Shown: positions 6,072 to 8,948 of the stretch, piece by piece | How the letters are laid out: each line of letters opens with the position of its first letter | Position numbering within the stretch: the first letter of the stretch is position 1 | NCBI GenBank assembly: GCA_018383835.1 | Contig: JAHAWR010000062.1 | Span: 1-8,948 of the forward strand | From: Candidatus Jordarchaeia archaeon | GTDB taxonomy: Archaea; Asgardarchaeota; Jordiarchaeia; Jordiarchaeales; Freyrarchaeaceae | Length of the DNA stretch: 8,948 nucleotides | Direction of reading: 5' to 3' | The notes under the pieces: model-generated | What the model was told of the DNA's origin: nothing | The model's input: the letters and a program-made list of their open reading frames with translations, nothing else | Databases searched by the model: none | Program-made: the position numbers and the translations under genes

Positions 6072-6533
6072 ATGAGGGTCAAGAGGGCCGCTGCGCTTGC
6101 ACTCGTCCTCGCAATGTTTATGTCCATCCTACTGGTCTACTTTGCCCCCAAGACCAACTGGCTACCTATACCGTACCGTGACATCGAAACGAAAAACCTC
6201 ACCTTCACCGTAAATTCCACTAGTTACTTTGACGTCAACTTCTACCTGTACTCCGGCTACAATGTAGAGTTTTCGTTCAACTACTCAGGCTTCATAGTGA
6301 ATGTGACCCTGATGGACTCGGAGAACTATGAAAAATACCAAAGAGGTGAAAACTATACGTCGATCCTCAACATACTCGCCACCTCTACGGGTAAGACATA
6401 CACGGGGAACTACACTGCCGTGAAAGCCGACAGGTACCATCTCGTCTTCGAAAGCTACTTCACGAACGCCACCGTGAGCCTGACAACCAGCCTGGAGGTG
6501 CTGAAGTTTCTGCCCGTGCCATACAGGGCCTGA
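6072..6533 (+). CDS. Exported, membrane-anchored, sequon-rich protein of unknown function
   Basis: The 153-residue product has a basic N-terminus (MRVKR), then a hydrophobic segment (about 6-24) that acts as a signal anchor or signal peptide. The rest is a soluble outer domain with alternating hydrophobic strands, as in a beta sandwich. It has seven N-glycosylation sequons (Asn42, 48, 70, 77, 94, 113 and 132), each N-X-S/T, consistent with an archaeal surface protein. There is no second membrane segment and no catalytic motif. LPIPYR (31-36) and LPVPYR (147-152) bracket the outer domain. I do not recognise the family; a GOLD-like sandwich is a guess from strand pattern only. Translation is probably coupled to the phosphatase gene ending 6 nt upstream (weak GTGAT site). 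The following gene is dead, so this is the last working gene of the operon. Confidence 0.8.
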   Translation: MRVKRAAALALVLAMFMSILLVYFAPKTNWLPIPYRDIETKNLTFTVNSTSYFDVNFYLYSGYNVEFSFNYSGFIVNVTLMDSENYEKYQRGENYTSILNILATSTGKTYTGNYTAVKADRYHLVFESYFTNATVSLTTSLEVLKFLPVPYRA

Positions 6534-6555
6534 GCTGCGCCTCTGGGGCGTCGAC

Positions 6556-6962
6556 GTGCTGGACAAAGAAAGAGTACTCAAGGTGGATCAGGTTCTCCGA
6601 GTCCACCCTGCGCTCCGCTAGAGGCGACCGGGACAGGGGGGCCACAACTGCCTGCTTCAAAGCCCAGCAGGCGGCGGAGCTCACAGTCAATGGGCTACTC
6701 CGCGGACTCGGATTACTCGCCCACAGGCATAGCGTGTCAAGCTACTCGAACACCTCTCCAAATGCCAGCATCCTCGTCCAAGACCCTGGACAGGTATTAT
6801 GTTCCAACCAGGTATCCGAACGCGTGAGCCGAAGGAGCCCCAGCAGACTACTACACGGGGGAAGACGCTGAAAACACTATTAAGTGCGCCGAGAAGATCA
6901 TTAAGTGAGTGGACGAGAAATGGAAGTCGTTGAAGAAAGAAAGCGGATTAGAAAAGAAGTAA
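6556..6962 (+). pseudogene. Decayed HEPN-domain gene (toxin-like half of a HEPN/MNT pair)
   Basis: Joining three frames gives a nearly complete HEPN protein. GTG 6556 opens MLDKERVLK. An extra G near 6582 moves the frame to WIRFSESTLRSARGDRDRG and then ACFKAQQAAELTVNGLLRGL (about 6584-6715). A lost base near 6738 yields HSVSKLLEHLSK. Another lost base near 6762 gives KTLDRYYVPTRYPNA, ADYYTGEDAEN and IKCAEKIIK, ending at TAA 6960-6962. The FKAQQAAE and HSVS motifs and the RYYxPTRYPNAW region are typical of archaeal HEPN proteins (PF05168-like). Two further lesions are in-frame TGA codons at 6825-6827 and 6906-6908, both where Trp is expected. HEPN proteins of this type pair with an MNT nucleotidyltransferase as toxin and antitoxin, and the MNT gene follows here. 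With at least three frameshifts and two stops no full protein can be made. Confidence 0.87.
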
Positions 6963-7264
6963 TCACGAGGGCCTCAGAGTGGGCGCGCAGCCTACCCTCA
7001 AGTGCACAGTAGTACTCGTAGGCTCATACGCCAGAGGCGACTTTAACCTCTGGAGCGACATCGGCATCCTCCTCACATCAAGCGAACTCAAAGGAAACCC
7101 ACTCGACAGGCTCAAAAAAGTGGATGCGCCGGCCGGCTTCCAAGTCATACCCTCCCCGAAGAATACAAAAAACAAACTGAAAAAGCAAACCCACTCACCC
7201 TAGAAGCAAAAAGCAAAGGAGTTATCCTACGAGATGACGAAAAATCTTCGAAACACTGAAACCC
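6920..7264 (+). pseudogene. Decayed minimal nucleotidyltransferase (MNT) gene, partner of the HEPN gene
   Basis: ATG 6920 lies inside the end of the HEPN gene (43-nt overlap in another frame), as in intact pairs. It opens with MEVVEERKRIRKEVITRASE and WARSLPS, then meets TAG 7010. Assuming one lost base near 6999 restores KCTVVLVGSYARGDFNLWSD, IGILL and PLDRLKKVDAPAGFQVIP. A second shift near 7150 gives LPEEYKKQTEKANPLTLEAK and SKGVILRDD; a third near 7241 gives KIFETLKP. The nucleotidyltransferase signature GSYARGD plus WSDI is clear, but the SDID catalytic motif reads SDIG, so the second metal-binding Asp is gone. The antitoxin of HEPN/MNT systems AMPylates the HEPN partner, and that activity is lost here. 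The uninterrupted middle piece alone (6979-7203) could be mistaken for a 74-residue gene. The end of the original gene is not certain. Confidence 0.88.
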
Positions 7265-7599
7265 ACCCGCCACAAACAAAAGACCAATGTAGCCAAATTC
7301 CAACCCGAAGCCGAAAAACAACACCACAACACAACCCACCAACACAGAACCCGTCTACGGCCCTCAACCCCACCTAACCCCCCCAACAAATAACCTCTAG
7401 GACACAAAAAGCCGACGAGAAACTATTGAAGAAGGCCCCAATGCTGAAAGCTGAACAAACCCTCTACCTAAACCCCGCATAAGGTTCCAATCCCGCTTCC
7501 GCTGAAAGCGTGGAAAAAGCACCTGTCATCCATCCAAATGTGATGAAGACCAAACATGACGAAACTCGACTCATTTGCCGCACTATAAAACCATTGTTT
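7265..7599. other. A/C-rich spacer without a recognisable gene
   Basis: The plus strand is strongly A/C-rich with C runs at 7361-7363, 7368-7371 and 7378-7384, which put a G-rich, quadruplex-capable stretch on the minus strand. A short frame at 7410-7483 reads EKLLKKAPMLKAEQTLYLNP and then stops; it looks like a scrap of a protein gene, but I cannot name it. TAAAAC and GTTTTTA around 7584-7602 can form a weak hairpin beside the stop of the next gene. I see no RNA gene. Confidence 0.45.
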
Positions 7600-8004
7600 T
7601 TACGCCACCCTGAAAACCGGGTTTGGCTCTACACTATCAAATTCCAAGTTCTTTATTTCCTCAAACTTCCCTTTGTCCCTTACCTTTAACTTTTCCAATA
7701 ATAACCGAAACTCCTCTTTCAATTGCTCCCTCGTAACAGTTACAACCTCTCTCAACTCCAAGGCCTCTATCTTTGAAAGATCAAAGGAATAGCCTCTTTT
7801 CCTCGCCTCAAGATAAATTTGAAACAAATAACCGTTAATCAAATCAACAGGCCTCTCATAATTCCTAAAGATCGTGAGTTGCGGGTGATTCCTATAACCA
7901 ATAGTTTTTCCCTCCAGAACCTTCTTTGCCAAAAGACCCTCCCTCCAGACAGCAACTAAACCCTTACAATCAAGATATTTAGGATGAATCAACCACAGCC
8001 GCAC
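7600..8004 (-). CDS. Pyrimidine-dimer DNA glycosylase / endonuclease V-like protein (PF03013-like)
   Basis: The 134-residue product matches the Pyr_excise family, which includes phage T4 endonuclease V (DenV). That enzyme removes UV-induced pyrimidine dimers and nicks the DNA. The family opening LWxxHPKYLDxKGLVAxWREGLLAxKVL is seen at residues 3-30. GYRNHPQL (36-43) is followed by NGYLFQIYLEARKRGYSFD (57-75). Arg21-Glu22 line up with Arg22-Glu23 of T4 DenV, where Glu23 is catalytic. GTG 8004 is chosen because the family begins MRLW, because GGTGGGTG (8017-8010) lies 5 nt ahead, and because a TATA box at 8048-8041 predicts a transcript start near 8020. The frame is open further upstream to an ATG at 8208, but that part lies before the promoter. 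The gene is intact among pseudogenes, which suggests it is under selection or recently acquired. Cellular homologues have little direct enzymology. Confidence 0.87.
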   Translation of the reverse strand: MRLWLIHPKYLDCKGLVAVWREGLLAKKVLEGKTIGYRNHPQLTIFRNYERPVDLINGYLFQIYLEARKRGYSFDLSKIEALELREVVTVTREQLKEEFRLLLEKLKVRDKGKFEEIKNLEFDSVEPNPVFRVA

Positions 8005-8038
8005 CTTAACACCCACCAACACCCACACTGCTTTTCGG

Positions 8039-8049
8039 ATTTTTATAAT
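8039..8049 (-). promoter_or_regulatory. TATA box of the endonuclease V-like gene
   Basis: Read on the minus strand the site is ATTATAAAAAT, a strong archaeal TATA element. A start about 25 nt downstream, near 8020, leaves a 15-nt leader that holds the GGTGGGTG ribosome site. This places the translation start at GTG 8004. Confidence 0.6.
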
Positions 8050-8051
8050 GC

Positions 8052-8087
8052 TTCCGTTATCAGCAACTAACGGAAAGTCTGCCGTTA
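8052..8087. repeat. Inverted repeat plus third half-site beside the TATA box
   Basis: TTCCGTTA (8052-8059) and TAACGGAA (8068-8075) form a perfect palindrome with an 8-nt spacer, starting 3 nt upstream of the TATA box. A third copy of the core, CCGTTAA, lies at 8082-8088. The position suits binding of a regulator next to the BRE. Which protein binds is unknown. Confidence 0.5.
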
Positions 8088-8208
8088 AATATGTTTTTGC
8101 GGTTTGAATTTTCCATCTGAATTTGTGATTCATAATTTTTAAAGTGTGTGGATGTTGTGTCTTGTTCGGGTTTGAGAAGTGATGGCCTGTTGAGTTGGGA
8201 TGGCGCAT

Positions 8209-8948
8209 AACTCCTTTGGCTGTTTCTTAACTGTTGAAGCTTTTTTAGGCTGTTCCTTACTGCATGTTCCAGTAACTCTTTTTCAGTCCTGAGCTTTTCC
8301 GTATCTCATTTCAAGCGCTCAACTTCATGGAGGATTTTGGCGCGCTTCTCCTCAGCATCCTCAACTATTCTTTTGGCAAGACCCTTGGTTTCGCTTTTGA
8401 GTTTGTCAAATTCTTGTATGGCCTTCGCCTTCGCAGCCTCTTAAAGCCTTTAAAGAGGCTTCGATGCTGGCTTTCTCCTTTTAGAGCTTGGATATCTCTT
8501 CTGTTAGTTTGAGTTTTTGTTCCTAAGTGCTTTAATGGAGTGTTGAAGTTTGTATTGCTCGAGTTTTGGCGCTTCTGTTTTAAACCAGTTTGTATACTGA
8601 GCGGCATGTTGCCCTCAGGGTTGAGGCGGCTTTTTGAAGCTTCAACCCGTCCTCCTGGAGCTGATGGATGTTAAACTTTACTTGGTTTAGCCTGTTCTGG
8701 CAGCTTGAAGCCTCCATTTTAGGCCTGGAAACCTCTCTAGTTTCCCCTGTTCATGCCTTAGCGAGGCGATGCTAGCTTACTATGGAAGGCCTTTCACTTC
8801 ATGAAATACCCTGCTTCTCGATGGCAGCTCTTAGGGCTTCAGAACCTCCTTTTTCAGCCTTTCAATTTGGCATTCTAAAAAGATGCTGGGCGCTTTGACT
8901 CCGGTGTCCTTGAAGTTCTGGCAGAGTAGGTTTTGGTGGTTCTCGGCG
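8209..8948 (-). pseudogene. Shattered coiled-coil protein gene, entering from the right edge
   Basis: Minus-strand frames stitched across several shifts give a long Leu/Lys/Glu-rich helical protein. From the right edge the pieces read QNFKDTGVKAPSIFLECQIE and RLKKEV, then EALRAAIEKQGIS, then SIASLRHEQGKLER, then NRLNQVKFNIHQLQEDGLKL, then KTEAPKLEQYKLQHSIKALR, then EQKLKLTEEISKL. A TAA follows at 8483-8481, then KEKASIEASLKAL, then EAAKAKAIQEFDKLKSETKG and LAKRIVEDAEEKR. A TGA follows at 8308-8306, then DTEKLRTEKELLEHAV. The heptad-like spacing indicates a coiled coil. At least two nonsense codons and about five frameshifts make it non-functional. I do not recognise a family; the start lies outside the window and the original end near 8209 is a guess. 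Confidence 0.62.

Noticed and set aside
6979..7203. A stand-alone 74-residue nucleotidyltransferase gene
   Set aside because: It is the middle third of the MNT pseudogene; homologous sequence continues in other frames on both sides and the catalytic Asp is lost.
7483..7500. GGTTCCAATCCC resembling a tRNA T-arm
   Set aside because: The flanking bases do not form the 5-bp T stem, and no acceptor, D or anticodon arms can be drawn around it.
8005..8208. Longer N-terminus of the endonuclease V-like protein from ATG 8208
   Set aside because: It would lie upstream of the TATA box and over the palindrome; the family begins at MRLW.

Overview
The window reads as chromosomal DNA of a thermophilic archaeon, probably a Thermoproteota (Thermofilum-like is my best but weak guess). 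The evidence is TATA/BRE-like promoters about 25 nt ahead of inferred transcript starts, heavy use of GTG and TTG start codons behind G-rich Shine-Dalgarno sites, an archaeal-style ECF transporter pair, a decayed HEPN/nucleotidyltransferase pair, and tight operons with overlapping genes. I could not run a search, so the taxonomy is inference.

Left part (1-4351): the first codons of an unidentified minus-strand gene run off the left edge. Divergent from it is an ecfT-ecfA operon (transmembrane coupling protein plus ATPase of an energy-coupling-factor importer) with no substrate-binding S component in view. Convergent with ecfA is a PfkB-family sugar kinase on the minus strand. Divergent from the kinase is a MgtE/SLC41-type divalent cation transporter made of two homologous halves.

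Middle (4352-6533): about 540 bases without a convincing gene hold a strong hairpin followed by a T tract. After this come a four-helix membrane protein of unknown function and a two-gene operon: a low-molecular-weight phosphatase with Thr at the position that selects phosphoarginine in the YwlE subfamily, and an exported, sequon-rich protein of unknown function.

Right part (6534-8948): this is a gene graveyard. A HEPN gene and the overlapping minimal nucleotidyltransferase (MNT) gene are both recognisable but broken by several single-base frameshifts. HEPN also has two TGG-to-TGA nonsense changes, and MNT has lost a catalytic Asp. About 335 bases of A/C-rich DNA follow, then an intact small gene of the pyrimidine-dimer glycosylase (endonuclease V-like) family on the minus strand with a well-formed promoter and a palindrome beside its TATA box. 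The window ends in a shattered minus-strand coiled-coil gene.

I see no CRISPR array, rRNA, convincing tRNA or insertion sequence. The nearest thing to a 'system' is the dead HEPN/MNT toxin-antitoxin pair. The phosphatase plus exported glycoprotein operon is the least explained intact unit.
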